From Christensenella sp. UBA1685 (GTDB taxonomy: Bacteria > Bacillota > Clostridia > Christensenellales > CAG-138), in assembly GCA_002320595.1 (NCBI GenBank), contig DCKB01000008.1, positions 3,579-67,578 of the forward strand: DNA of 64,000 nt, given 5' to 3'. Positions 23,322 to 32,153 of this stretch are shown piece by piece (the first letter of the stretch is position 1; the number at the start of each line of letters is the position of its first letter). The translations under genes were made by a program, and so were the position numbers. The notes beneath the pieces were generated by a model. It was not told the origin of the DNA and did not search any database. It saw only the letters and a list, made by a program, of their open reading frames with translations.

Positions 23322-26093
23322 TTACGGCACGATACCGTTGACCTGTGCAAGCGTCTCTGGCGCTGCGGAATCCTGCTTGTTGAAATAATAAGTATAGATC
23401 TCCTCCGCCGCCGATATGCTCCATGCCCCGGAAAAGCCGTTCGGGACGCAGGATACAATCACGATCTCCGGATCTTCGCGCGGCGCATATGTGACGAACC
23501 ACGAGGTGGTTTCAATATCAATTGAGGCAAGGCCAATCTGCGCGGAGCCCGTTTTTCCCGTGATCCTGTCAAGGTACTTTTCCATAAATTCCTCGGAGAA
23601 CTTATCGGACGCAGTACCTTGATCCTCCAGCGACACAACGCCTTTCATGCCTTCCTTGATAGCAGCCCAAAGTTTGTCCCATTCCGCAGAATCGTTGCCA
23701 ATCGTGTTTACGATAACAGGCTCCGTATCCATTACAACGTTGCCGTCTGCATCAATCACGCGGTCAACAATATGTGCTTCATATACCGTGCCCTCGTTTG
23801 CAATCGCAGAGATATACCGTGCGACAGCAATGGGCGTAACGAGCGTTGTGCCCTGGCCAAACCCTGCGCGGATGGTCTGCGTCGGCTTCCACTGAATCTC
23901 GTTCAAAAGCGACACGATCTCACTCGTCCAGGTCTGCGTCTGCGTATAGCCTTCCGGGATGCCGATTTCTTCGCTGATGATGCGGCGAATCTCCGGGCCT
24001 TTGCCATCCAAACCGTTTCCGTCCTGAATCTGCATCAGGCGCAGCGCGCAGGAGCTTACGGCATCCTCGTCAATCTCCATCATGCGTTTGTCCATGCATT
24101 CACGCAGAAGGGTGCAAAGCCGGCGATAAATCAGGGATGGAAGGCTTGTTTTCTGTGCGGTGATACTCAGCTTCCCTTCCGCATCGAGCAGCGTGTTGTC
24201 AAACAGCACAGACTGCCCGCCGCAGATGCCTGTGGACTCTCCCGGAAGTTCAATCCCCGTTTTGCTCGTGAGGCCGAATTTGCCTGCCCACTCGTTCAAC
24301 GTATCAATGCCCATGCGATATGCAACCTCGCAAAAGTAGTAGTTGCAGGATTGGGCAAGCGCTTGGGTAAGCGTCAAATTTGCGTGCTCCTCATGATAGC
24401 GCTTCCAGCAATGCGGCGCATTTGTTTTAATTACATTCGCGTTTCCGTTCTCATCCGTCGTATGGATATAATAGTATCCGCCGTCCCCGCGGTCGTTTAC
24501 CGCCTCGTCGATCTGGACTACGCCTTCGGAAACGCCTGCAACCCCCGTGACCATCTTGAAAATGGAGCCCGGTGCAATCTTAAGGGAGATCGCCTTGTTG
24601 CGCATAGGCGTGGTTTCCGCGTCGTTGATGTATTCCGCCTGTTCCTCCGTGAGCCCCTGTATGAACCAGTTGGGGTCAAAGCCCGGATAGGAGGCCATTG
24701 CAAGCACGTCACCCGTGCGCGGGTCCATCGCTACGATCGCACCGGTTTTTGCAGTTTCGATCGTATCGAGTTTATCGTCATATTTGCTTGTCTTGCCTTT
24801 TGCTTCTTCTTCAGCGATGTCATTGAGCATATACGCCATCTCATCCGCGCTGAGTTTATGGATGAGCTTTTCCAACGCCGCTTCCACAACTGCCTGCAGT
24901 TCAATGTCGATGGTCAGTGACACGTCGCTGCCGTTCGTGGCATTGGTCTGCGCAAGCTCACGGATCACACTGCCGTTCTTGTTGATTTCAACCTCTTTTG
25001 CTCCCTGATGCGCCTTTGTTGCGCCTGTAAGGTAGGCTTCCATCGTGGATTCTATTCCGGAAACACCCACATAATCGCTGTAGGAATACGCAAGGCCGGA
25101 GCTGCTTGTCATGTCGATTACATGGTTGCCGCTCTCGTCGTAAACATACACAATATTGCCGTCTTCATCCCGTTTGGGGATTGTGTTGCCTTCCTCATCC
25201 GTTGTCGTTTCGTATTTATAGAGCGGCTCCAGTTCTTCAATCGTGTATCCCTTTGCAAGCAGGGTATTCACGCTCACGGTATCCGCCGTGCGGGAAAGAT
25301 AGCCCACGATATGCCCCGCCGTCTCGCCGCGGGGGTAGACGCGCGTCGTGCTCTGCGATACCTGAACGCCGACCAGCTCATCGCTGTGCTGCTTGATTTC
25401 CGCCACAACATCAAAATCCACGTCATACGCAATTGTGACGGGTTCATACGCCCTGTAGTTGTTGAGGCTTACTTCCTGGCGAATTGCAATGATTTTGTTT
25501 GCCTGCTCGAATGTGTATTCCTCCGGAATAAACCAGGCGCGGCGCAGGTAATTGTACGCATATTCCGCCGTAGGCCACTTGGAGATGTCCCATTTGGAGG
25601 AATCCTTGGGATATGCCTTATAATTCGGGTCGCGGCGCTGGATATTAAGGCCTACGGCTTCGCAGAAATTCTTATAGCGCGCGCGGATCGCCGCTTCGCT
25701 CGTTACGCCCCAATCGTAAACGATCTCTCCGGATTCATCCATCGCAAGGTAGGAAGTATCAATGGTTGTTCCGCCGCTTTGCTCAATAATGTTAATCGCC
25801 TTGATCAGGGATTCCGTGTATACAGCGGAATCGTAATCCGTCCGGCTGTCCGCATCGCGCAGGAACTCAACATTGTAGCAGGTTTCGCTGTATGCAAGCA
25901 CAACGCCGTTGCGGTCCAGAATACGCCCGCGTTCCCCCTTTAAGGCGATCGTACGCACCTTGCGGCCCGCCGCTTCCTCAGACCAGGTCTGTCCTTCCGC
26001 AATTGTAAGCGTTCCCAGCCGGTATACCAAAGCGCCCATCATGCCCAGCATCAGGACGGCAACGATTAAAAAGCGCCCAATTGGTCTTTTCAT
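23322..26093 (-). CDS. mrdA: Penicillin-binding protein 2 (elongasome transpeptidase)
   Basis: 923 residues, one N-terminal membrane anchor (about 8-28). Class B PBP: a dimerisation domain (RGRILDRNGVVLA at 56-68) and a transpeptidase domain with S510-I-F-K513, S582-C-N584 and K847-T-G849. It is longer than the typical 600-700 residues; extra sequence sits in the N-terminal domain (about 110-240) and between the SxN and KTG motifs. Follows mreD by 30 bases and belongs to the mreC-mreD-mrdA transcription unit, so it builds lateral wall with the Mre complex. The gene may be annotated pbpA or spoVD-like in relatives, but no PASTA domain is seen. Confidence 0.93.
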   Translation of the reverse strand: MKRPIGRFLIVAVLMLGMMGALVYRLGTLTIAEGQTWSEEAAGRKVRTIALKGERGRILDRNGVVLAYSETCYNVEFLRDADSRTDYDSAVYTESLIKAINIIEQSGGTTIDTSYLAMDESGEIVYDWGVTSEAAIRARYKNFCEAVGLNIQRRDPNYKAYPKDSSKWDISKWPTAEYAYNYLRRAWFIPEEYTFEQANKIIAIRQEVSLNNYRAYEPVTIAYDVDFDVVAEIKQHSDELVGVQVSQSTTRVYPRGETAGHIVGYLSRTADTVSVNTLLAKGYTIEELEPLYKYETTTDEEGNTIPKRDEDGNIVYVYDESGNHVIDMTSSSGLAYSYSDYVGVSGIESTMEAYLTGATKAHQGAKEVEINKNGSVIRELAQTNATNGSDVSLTIDIELQAVVEAALEKLIHKLSADEMAYMLNDIAEEEAKGKTSKYDDKLDTIETAKTGAIVAMDPRTGDVLAMASYPGFDPNWFIQGLTEEQAEYINDAETTPMRNKAISLKIAPGSIFKMVTGVAGVSEGVVQIDEAVNDRGDGGYYYIHTTDENGNANVIKTNAPHCWKRYHEEHANLTLTQALAQSCNYYFCEVAYRMGIDTLNEWAGKFGLTSKTGIELPGESTGICGGQSVLFDNTLLDAEGKLSITAQKTSLPSLIYRRLCTLLRECMDKRMMEIDEDAVSSCALRLMQIQDGNGLDGKGPEIRRIISEEIGIPEGYTQTQTWTSEIVSLLNEIQWKPTQTIRAGFGQGTTLVTPIAVARYISAIANEGTVYEAHIVDRVIDADGNVVMDTEPVIVNTIGNDSAEWDKLWAAIKEGMKGVVSLEDQGTASDKFSEEFMEKYLDRITGKTGSAQIGLASIDIETTSWFVTYAPREDPEIVIVSCVPNGFSGAWSISAAEEIYTYYFNKQDSAAPETLAQVNGIVP

Positions 26094-26123
26094 GGTTTCT
26101 GTTTCATCCTCCAGTACAGGCGC

Positions 26124-26633
26124 TCAAGCCCGGCCGGCGCGGTGCTCCGTCCGAACCTGGCGCGCAAGCGCGCGCTTGAGGATGACATGCACGGGCATTG
26201 TAAGCGCTACAGTCAGCAGCATGGAGGGCAGCACATACGCGCCCACCATCTCCGCATAAGAAAACGTCCCGCCGGAAAGCCGCACGGCCAACATCATGAT
26301 GTGCTCCTTTAAGAGCGCGCTGACAGCCGCAACCCCAGCCGGGACAATCACATTATCTGCATAAAACTTCTGGTAAAACATTCCGCCTGCCGCGCCGGCA
26401 ACCATGTAAGCAATGGCGGAAAGGCCCACGCATTTCCCAAACAGCACGTCCATAAACAGCCCGATTCCGACGCCCAACAGGCCTCCTTTTACGCTCCCCA
26501 ACAAAACGCCGGCGGATACGACCACCGCAAGGAGGGCATCCGGCCGGATGCCGCTGATGTTCAGCCTGCAAAACAGAATTGAATCCAAATAAATGCCGAT
26601 GAGGAGCGCAATCGGCAAGGCTGCCCTTCGCAT
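26124..26633 (-). CDS. mreD: Rod shape-determining protein MreD
   Basis: 169 residues, five or so hydrophobic segments, matching MreD in length and position. Contains the family feature RPDALLAVVVSAGVLLGSVKGGLLGVGIGLFMDVLFG (about 30-66), where P-D and the GL-x-D pattern are conserved. Two bases separate it from the mreC stop. Links MreC to the membrane in the elongation complex. The family is poorly conserved, so position supports the call as much as sequence. Confidence 0.9.
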   Translation of the reverse strand: MRRAALPIALLIGIYLDSILFCRLNISGIRPDALLAVVVSAGVLLGSVKGGLLGVGIGLFMDVLFGKCVGLSAIAYMVAGAAGGMFYQKFYADNVIVPAGVAAVSALLKEHIMMLAVRLSGGTFSYAEMVGAYVLPSMLLTVALTMPVHVILKRALARQVRTEHRAGRA

Positions 26634-26635
26634 GC

Positions 26636-27508
26636 TTACTCCTCCCCTTCTTCCTCACCCGTTCCGGTGATCACCATAACCTCTTCCAAGTGGCCAAAAT
26701 CCACGCTGGGCTGAAGCACTGCATTACGATCTGCAGAAGAGCCCTCCGTCCGCCGTGCAACCTCCGTCACCGTGCCGACTGTGATGCCTCTTGGGTACAC
26801 GCTTCCCATCCCGTTGGTGATGATTACATCGCCCGGAACAAGGTCATATCCGGATGCAAGGAAATAAAGCTCCAGCATGTTGTCATCCCCGGCAGTGAGC
26901 GTGCCGCGCGTCAGGCCGATATCGCGCGTACGATCCACCATAACGGAAACCTCCGTGCTGGAATCGATAATGGAGGTAACTTTGCTCCAAGTTGCGCCTA
27001 CCTCCGTAATGCGTCCCACAAGGCCGTCCGCATTCACAACAGCCATATCCTTTTGAATCCCTTTGTTTCGGCCTGCATTGATCGTGAACACATCAAACCA
27101 TATCCCCTGGCTGTTGCCAATGACGGCCGCCGTCACAAACGTATAATCCGAAGAAACCCCGGAATAGTTCAGCAGTTCCTTCAGGCGTTCGTTTTCTGCC
27201 CGAAGCTTTTCGTTTTCCTCCGCTACGCCTTCAAGCTGCGCAAGGCGCGCCGAAAGCTGTTCCAGTGCCTTATCCGCATCCGTTGTCTTAAAGATGCGCT
27301 GAAAAAATCCGATGATGCTGTCCGAAGCTTTGGAAGCGAATGTCTGCACCGGCTGCACGACCGCTCCCACCGTGCTTTCAAGCCACGAAACAGAGCGTTC
27401 GCCAGAGGTTGCAAACGCCAAAATGCCCAAAAGCACGATGGCTATGAGCATGATGACGAAAGGTTTGTTTTTAAATAAACCGCGCAACCGCTTCCTCCTT
27501 GGCCGCAT
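26636..27508 (-). CDS. mreC: Rod shape-determining protein MreC
   Basis: 290 residues. One membrane anchor (about 12-32), a coiled coil (about 68-105, LEQLSARLAQLEGVAEENEKLRAENERLKELL), then the double beta-barrel domain with VIGNSQGIWFDVFTINAGRNKGI and VVNADGLVGRI. Start ATG 27506-27508 with AAAAGG upstream; a TTG three codons earlier is too close to that site. Organises PBP2 and MreD outside the membrane. It has its own promoter (27546-27574) although mreB lies upstream on the same strand. Confidence 0.95.
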   Translation of the reverse strand: MRPRRKRLRGLFKNKPFVIMLIAIVLLGILAFATSGERSVSWLESTVGAVVQPVQTFASKASDSIIGFFQRIFKTTDADKALEQLSARLAQLEGVAEENEKLRAENERLKELLNYSGVSSDYTFVTAAVIGNSQGIWFDVFTINAGRNKGIQKDMAVVNADGLVGRITEVGATWSKVTSIIDSSTEVSVMVDRTRDIGLTRGTLTAGDDNMLELYFLASGYDLVPGDVIITNGMGSVYPRGITVGTVTEVARRTEGSSADRNAVLQPSVDFGHLEEVMVITGTGEEEGEE

Positions 27509-27545
27509 GAAAAGCAAGCCTTTTCGGCTGGATTCTTGCTATCCT

Positions 27546-27574
27546 ATTATACTTGCAAGGCGCGGCGCTTGCAA
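27546..27574 (-). promoter_or_regulatory. Promoter of mreC-mreD-mrdA
   Basis: Minus-strand TTGCAA (27569-27574), 17 bases, perfect TATAAT (27546-27551). Two copies of the palindrome CTTGCAAG (27552-27559, 27568-27575) cover the spacer and -35 box and could be an operator. Confidence 0.65.
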
Positions 27575-27608
27575 GGCGTTGGGAAAAATCGTCACAGTAT
27601 GTTAAGAA

Positions 27609-28643
27609 TCACGCTTCGAGCGTGTGGACCGCTTCTGCGAAGGCTTCCTGCCGGTCCAGCATCCTGAGCGCGCCGAGCGCCACGCAATCCAGCGGGCTTT
27701 CCTCTACGCGCACGGGCATGCCCGTTTCCTGAGAAATCAACCGGTCCAGCCCCCTTAGCTCCGCGCCGCCGCCCGTAAGCGTAATGCCGCCGCAGTAGAG
27801 GTCGCCCGCAAGTTCCGGCGGCGTTTCGGAAAGCGCGTCCTTCACCGCTGCCACGATGCGCTGCACCGCGGGCGCTATCGCATGCGCAACCTCGCCGGCG
27901 TTCAAAATCAAGCTGGTGGGCAAGCCGGTATCCAGTTTTCTGCCGCGCACCTGCATGCGCTCCGTGCCGCCCGGCAGCGCGTTTCCAAGCGCAATCTTAA
28001 TTTCCTCTGCCGTGCGCTCGCCGACCATGACCCCGTGCGCCTTTTGCACATGCTCACGGACGGCTGCATCAAGATGCGTACCGCCCGTGCGCACGGAAGC
28101 TGAAGCAGCAATGCCGCCAAGCGCCAGCACTGCAACGTCCGTCGTGCCTCCGCCAATGTCGACCACCATGGATCCTATCGGCTCAAACACGGGTAAATCC
28201 GCCCCTATGGCGGCTGCAAGCGGTTCGTCCAGCATCAGCACATCGCGCGCGCCTGCGCCGCGCGCCGCATCGGCAAGTGCCCTGCGTTCCACTTCCGTAA
28301 CGCAAAGCGGAAGGCACAGCACAAGGCGCACGCCGAGCGCCCCAACTTTATGGCCAAGCGCCGCTTGTATAAAGTATTTCAGCATTTCTGCGGAAAGCGC
28401 ATAATCCGCCACAACGCCATCCCGCATCGGATATACGACGTTGATACCACCCGGCGTGCGGCCGAGCATCTGCATGGCCTCCCTGCCGAATGCGAGCGGT
28501 TCACGCCGCTCGTCCGCTGAAACGGCCACTGCGCTCGGTTCTCGCAGCACAATGCCGCGCCCCTTGATTGCGATGAGCGTATTTACGGTTCCGAAATCGA
28601 TGGCAATATTGCGCATCAGTAAACCGGAAAGATTCAAACACAT
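27609..28643 (-). CDS. mreB: Rod shape-determining protein MreB/Mbl
   Basis: 344 residues, bacterial actin. Phosphate-1 IAIDFGTVNTLI, connect-1 region LMLDEPLAAAIGA, phosphate-2 MVVDIGGGTTDVAVL, adenosine motif LTGGGAELRGLDRLI. I chose ATG 28641-28643 because GGGAGG lies 9 bases upstream; ATG 28614-28616 would give the usual short N-terminus (MRNIAIDFGT) but has no ribosome site. The actin core is complete. Forms membrane-associated filaments that guide lateral wall synthesis by the MreC/MreD/PBP2 proteins encoded downstream. Confidence 0.93.
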   Translation of the reverse strand: MCLNLSGLLMRNIAIDFGTVNTLIAIKGRGIVLREPSAVAVSADERREPLAFGREAMQMLGRTPGGINVVYPMRDGVVADYALSAEMLKYFIQAALGHKVGALGVRLVLCLPLCVTEVERRALADAARGAGARDVLMLDEPLAAAIGADLPVFEPIGSMVVDIGGGTTDVAVLALGGIAASASVRTGGTHLDAAVREHVQKAHGVMVGERTAEEIKIALGNALPGGTERMQVRGRKLDTGLPTSLILNAGEVAHAIAPAVQRIVAAVKDALSETPPELAGDLYCGGITLTGGGAELRGLDRLISQETGMPVRVEESPLDCVALGALRMLDRQEAFAEAVHTLEA

Positions 28644-28768
28644 CCTGACATACCTCCCGTTCATCCACAGTTCTGGAATGATGGAAAGTATTGCCTGTTT
28701 TCGTGCGCGTTATACGCCTTTATGTTATACTATATAGGTTATCTTATGAAACAGGAGAAGCCGTCTTT

Positions 28769-30172
28769 ATGCGTTTAATCCTTGCTTCCCAGTCCCCGCG
28801 GCGGCGCGAAATGCTTGCGTTGATGGGCTATGCGTATGAAATCGTTGTAAGCGATGCGGATGAGCATGTGCCGCCCTGCGCACCCGGAGCGTTTGTAGAA
28901 AGGCTGGCCCTGCGCAAGGCTGAGGCCGTATTTGCATCTTACGGAGACTGCTGCGTTGTCGGTGCGGACACAATTGCTTATCTTGATGGGAGCATCATCG
29001 GCAAACCCGCGGACGCTTCGGACGCGTTTCGCATTCTTCGCACGCTCAGCGGGCGCACGCACACCGTCTATACAGGTGTCGCAGTGCTTACCGGCACGCG
29101 CCGCATCGTTTTCCATGATGCGGCGGAGGTCACATTTGCTCCGCTTTCGGACGAGGAGATCCATGCATACATCGCCACGGGTGAGCCGCTTGACAAAGCC
29201 GGCGCTTACGGCATTCAAGGCCCGGGCTCGCTGCTTGTGGAACGCCTCGAGGGCTGTTATTTCACCATCATCGGCATGCCGAACCCGAAGCTTTACCGTG
29301 CGCTGCGCTCCGTCGGCATACTGCCGGAGTGGATGGAGAATTACGTTAAAATGGCGTTGCTTCCCCGCGACAAATTCGATGTTTCGAACCTTTCCGCTTT
29401 AATAGAGTTATCTGATGAAGCCTTTAATCCATTGGCTAATGCAGCGCTCACTTGGATTCAAGACATGAATTGGCCGGTTGCGCCCATAATGCTGTCCGTG
29501 CTTCAAAAGCATGAAGCGATTCTCGCTGACCCAATCTCAGAAGTGTTTTCCGGGAATGATTTCATATGGCAAGTCAACATAATGAATGAACTCTTCCCGC
29601 TTCTTTCTCTTAAAACGCAGAAAGCGCTTTATTCGATTATCACACAAATCGCCGAGCGAATTCCGGCGCAAGATGAAGATGAAGCTGAACTCATCCGTTT
29701 GGCGAAAGCAGCATTAAAAAATAAGTTTGGGCAGAAGGTAGGGCCGTGCTGCACGGTCAGCCCCCTTGGCTCGCTTGAGAATTACAAATATGTCGTCGTG
29801 CTTTCCGAATATAAAGGCCGGATTCTCCTGAGCCGCCACAGAGAGCGCGCGACGTGGGAGACGCAAGGCGGGCATATCGAGCCCGGTGAAACGCCTCTGC
29901 AAGCAGCGCGGCGTGAGTTGTTTGAGGAAAGTGGCGCTAAGAAATTCGATCTTATTCCAATATGCGATTACTGCGTAAAGCGAAACGAAGGTGCAGCAAG
30001 CGGTGTCGTATTCGCTGCAAGGATTGCGCGGCTTGCACAGCTTCCGGAAAGCGAAATCGCAGAGGTGTGCACGTTTGACGCACTGCCCGACGCACTCACC
30101 TACCCTGACATCACACCGTATCTGTTTTCGGAAGCGCGGCGGCAGGGTCTGTTTTCATTTATGGAGGCGTAA
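28769..30172 (+). CDS. Maf - DUF5071 - Nudix triple-domain fusion
   Basis: 467 residues in one uninterrupted frame, start ATG 28769 behind AGGAG. Residues 1-190 are a complete Maf/YhdE nucleotide pyrophosphatase: ASQSPRRREML (6-16), GADTIA (65-70), GKP (78-80), DKAGAYGIQG (142-151). Residues about 192-318 match DUF5071 (LLPRDKFDV ... ALTWIQDMNWPVAPIM ... NDFIWQVNIMNELFPLL). Residues about 335-467 are a Nudix hydrolase with a perfect box: G368, E374, R382-E383, E386-E387, G389. Maf and Nudix both remove non-canonical or damaged (d)NTPs. The DNA coding DUF5071 (about 29390-29730) looks more AT-rich than its flanks, suggesting later insertion. Followed 2 bases later by another Nudix gene; divergent from mreB. 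Confidence 0.9.
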   Translation: MRLILASQSPRRREMLALMGYAYEIVVSDADEHVPPCAPGAFVERLALRKAEAVFASYGDCCVVGADTIAYLDGSIIGKPADASDAFRILRTLSGRTHTVYTGVAVLTGTRRIVFHDAAEVTFAPLSDEEIHAYIATGEPLDKAGAYGIQGPGSLLVERLEGCYFTIIGMPNPKLYRALRSVGILPEWMENYVKMALLPRDKFDVSNLSALIELSDEAFNPLANAALTWIQDMNWPVAPIMLSVLQKHEAILADPISEVFSGNDFIWQVNIMNELFPLLSLKTQKALYSIITQIAERIPAQDEDEAELIRLAKAALKNKFGQKVGPCCTVSPLGSLENYKYVVVLSEYKGRILLSRHRERATWETQGGHIEPGETPLQAARRELFEESGAKKFDLIPICDYCVKRNEGAASGVVFAARIARLAQLPESEIAEVCTFDALPDALTYPDITPYLFSEARRQGLFSFMEA

Positions 30173-30174
30173 GC

Positions 30175-30669
30175 GTGGAACTTTGGGATGCTTATTATGA
30201 AGACGGCACGCCCGCCGGACGCGACCTTATCCGCGGAGAAACGGTTCCGGAAGGGCTGTATCACCTCGTCAGCGAAGTCCTTGTACAGCATGCTGACGGC
30301 GATTTTCTTCTGATGCAGCGGGCATTCACAAAGCCCAACGCCCCCGGCCTCTATGAGGCCACAGCGGGCGGAAGCGCGCTCAAGGGTGAAACCGCGGAAG
30401 AAGCCGCAAAGCGCGAGCTGCTGGAGGAAACGGGGATCTCGGCAGAGCGCTTTATGCCGCTGTACCGCACCGTCAGCCATGACACGATCTATCACGGCTA
30501 TTTCTGCCGCGTTAATTGCAGCAAAAATGCCGTCACGCTGCAGGACGACGAAACGGTGTCTTATCTTTGGCTCTCCCGAGATGCTTTCCTTGCGCTGCTG
30601 CGATCGGAGCAATACGTTCTGAGCCACAGGGAGCGGCTTTTGCCGAATTTGGGGCGTGTATTGCGTTGA
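30175..30669 (+). CDS. Nudix hydrolase (IPP isomerase-like subgroup)
   Basis: 164 residues. Complete Nudix box GSALKGETAEEAAKRELLEETGI (about 62-84, G-x5-E-x7-RELLEETGI). N-terminal WDAYYEDGTPAGRDLIRGE and FLLMQRAFTKPNAPGLYEATAGG are typical of the small IDI/YfcD-like Nudix subgroup. Start is GTG 30175 with GGAGG at 30163-30167 inside the end of the preceding fusion gene, so the two are co-translated. Hydrolyses a nucleoside-diphosphate-linked compound; substrate not predictable. Confidence 0.88.
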   Translation: MELWDAYYEDGTPAGRDLIRGETVPEGLYHLVSEVLVQHADGDFLLMQRAFTKPNAPGLYEATAGGSALKGETAEEAAKRELLEETGISAERFMPLYRTVSHDTIYHGYFCRVNCSKNAVTLQDDETVSYLWLSRDAFLALLRSEQYVLSHRERLLPNLGRVLR

Positions 30670-30674
30670 ACTAT

Positions 30675-30707
30675 AAAAGCGGATAAGCTGCGCCCATCCG
30701 CTTTTTT
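30675..30707. terminator. Terminator between Nudix and SPOUT genes
   Basis: AAAAGCGGAT / ATCCGCTTTT stem with T-run on the plus strand and A-run (T on minus) on the other side; serves the two converging genes. Confidence 0.85.
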
Positions 30708-30712
30708 GTTTC

Positions 30713-31474
30713 TTATCCCCGCATTTTCCTCGCAAGCTCATAAATGAGAATCCCGGCTGCAACGGATGCGTTGAGCGATTCTGCAAAGCCATACATGGGC
30801 AAGCGGTATGTTTGGCACTGCGCAGCGATGGCGTCCGAAACACCGTTTCCTTCGTTTCCGATTACAAGCACGCACTTTTCACCCGGTTCCGGCAGCACGT
30901 CCGCGCCCTTGAGATGCCCGCATACAAGCGTGAAGCCCTGCGCGGCAAGGCGTGCGACTTCGTTTTCAAGGTTTCCCTGCCAGACCGGGATGTGGTAGAT
31001 CGACCCCATCGCAGCGCGAAGCGGCTTAGGGGCATATGGGTCGGCACATCCTTCGCCAAGCAGCAGGCCGCAAGCTCCCATCGCATCCGCCGTGCGCAGG
31101 ATCGTGCCGAGGTTGCCGGGATCCTGTACGCAATCAAGCGCCACGATCAACCCCGCAGGGTAGTACTCAGGAATGGGCTGTTCCGGCGTTTTTACCGTTG
31201 CGCACACCCATTGCGGCGTTCCGGTCTGCGTCAGGCTTTCCATCACACTGCGGCGCACCGTGTATACATTCGCGCCGCTGCCGGAGAGCACGGCAGCCAT
31301 CAGGTCATGCCCATCCTCTATGAAAGCATCCACAAACTGCGCACCGGAAACCACAGCTTCGCGCACCAGCTTTTCCCCTTCAATGAAGTGTACGCCCTGT
31401 TCCAGCCTTCCTTTGCGCTGCGCGAGTGCGCGCGCGCGTTTGACCGTTTCATTGCGCGTGCTTTCAATCACCAT
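30713..31474 (-). CDS. SPOUT/TrmH family RNA 2'-O-methyltransferase
   Basis: 253 residues. N-terminal substrate-binding domain (RKGRLEQGVHFIEGEKLVREA), then the knotted SpoU domain with motif 1 LDCVQDPGNLGTILRTADA, motif 2 VLVIGNEGNGVSD and motif 3 LPMYGFAESLNASVAAGIL. Methylates ribose of rRNA or tRNA; the layout is RlmB/YsgA-like. Start ATG 31472-31474 at 7 bases from GGGAGG. It follows rplT, as ysgA does in Bacillus, but behind a strong terminator. Confidence 0.92.
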   Translation of the reverse strand: MVIESTRNETVKRARALAQRKGRLEQGVHFIEGEKLVREAVVSGAQFVDAFIEDGHDLMAAVLSGSGANVYTVRRSVMESLTQTGTPQWVCATVKTPEQPIPEYYPAGLIVALDCVQDPGNLGTILRTADAMGACGLLLGEGCADPYAPKPLRAAMGSIYHIPVWQGNLENEVARLAAQGFTLVCGHLKGADVLPEPGEKCVLVIGNEGNGVSDAIAAQCQTYRLPMYGFAESLNASVAAGILIYELARKMRG

Positions 31475-31504
31475 ACCATGGCCTCCCGAAACCATTCAAC
31501 GTAT

Positions 31505-31540
31505 GAAAAAGCCGCCCGGAAAGGATCCTTTGCGGACGGC
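31505..31540 (-). terminator. Terminator after rplT
   Basis: GCCGTCCG / CGGGCGGC stem (one G-T) extended by the palindrome AAAGGATCCTTT in the loop and followed by TTTTT on the minus strand. Confidence 0.85.
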
Positions 31541-31554
31541 CATTGCGCTATTTC

Positions 31555-31911
31555 TTACGCACGCGCCTGATTGGCAACGTTCACGAGCTCGCGGAACGCA
31601 TTCATGTCGTTCACGGCGAGATCGGCGAGAACCTTGCGGTTCACATCGACGCCGGCCAGCTTCAGGCCGTTGATCATGCGGCTGTACGTAGTGCCGCAGA
31701 TGCGGGCGCCCGCATTGATGCGCGCGATCCACAGCTTGCGGTATTCGCGCTTCTTCAGCTTGCGTCCGACATAGGCATAAGCCATGGACTTCATGACCTG
31801 CTGCGAAGCTGCGCGATACTGCTTGCTCTTTGCTCCGTAATAGCCCTTTGCGAGCTTGAATACCTTGCGACGTTTTTTAACGGCGTTTACCGCCCTCTTA
31901 ATCCTTGCCAT
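31555..31911 (-). CDS. rplT: 50S ribosomal protein L20
   Basis: 118 residues, full length, starting [26 protein letters not shown]. Binds 23S rRNA early in 50S assembly; in Bacillota it also represses its own operon by stabilising a leader terminator. Third gene of infC-rpmI-rplT, 15 bases after rpmI. Confidence 0.98.
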   Translation of the reverse strand: MARIKRAVNAVKKRRKVFKLAKGYYGAKSKQYRAASQQVMKSMAYAYVGRKLKKREYRKLWIARINAGARICGTTYSRMINGLKLAGVDVNRKVLADLAVNDMNAFRELVNVANQARA

Positions 31912-31926
31912 TGTTGGTCTTCCTCC

Positions 31927-32124
31927 TTACTTATACGGAATGAGCTCGCGAACCTTCTTGGCTTCGCACTCGGCAATATAGCCGGTTTGGCGCAGGCCGC
32001 GCAGGCGCTTGGTGGTCTTCTTCGTCAGGATATGGCTCTTGTAAGCCTTGCCCCTTTTGATCTTGCCGTTTTTCGTAAGGCTGAATCTCTTGGCAGCACC
32101 CCTGTGGGTCTTGATCTTTGGCAT
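31927..32124 (-). CDS. rpmI: 50S ribosomal protein L35
   Basis: 65 residues, MPKIKTHRGAAKRFSLTKNGKIKRGKAYKSHILTKKTTKR, a textbook L35. Lies 29 bases after infC and 15 before rplT in the conserved operon. Confidence 0.98.
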   Translation of the reverse strand: MPKIKTHRGAAKRFSLTKNGKIKRGKAYKSHILTKKTTKRLRGLRQTGYIAECEAKKVRELIPYK

Positions 32125-32153
32125 GGGGTATTTCCTCCTCTTGGAAAAATAGT

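Noticed and set aside
23619..24920. 433-codon plus-strand frame opposite the PBP2 gene
   Set aside because: Shadow of the PBP2 coding strand; no recognisable domain.
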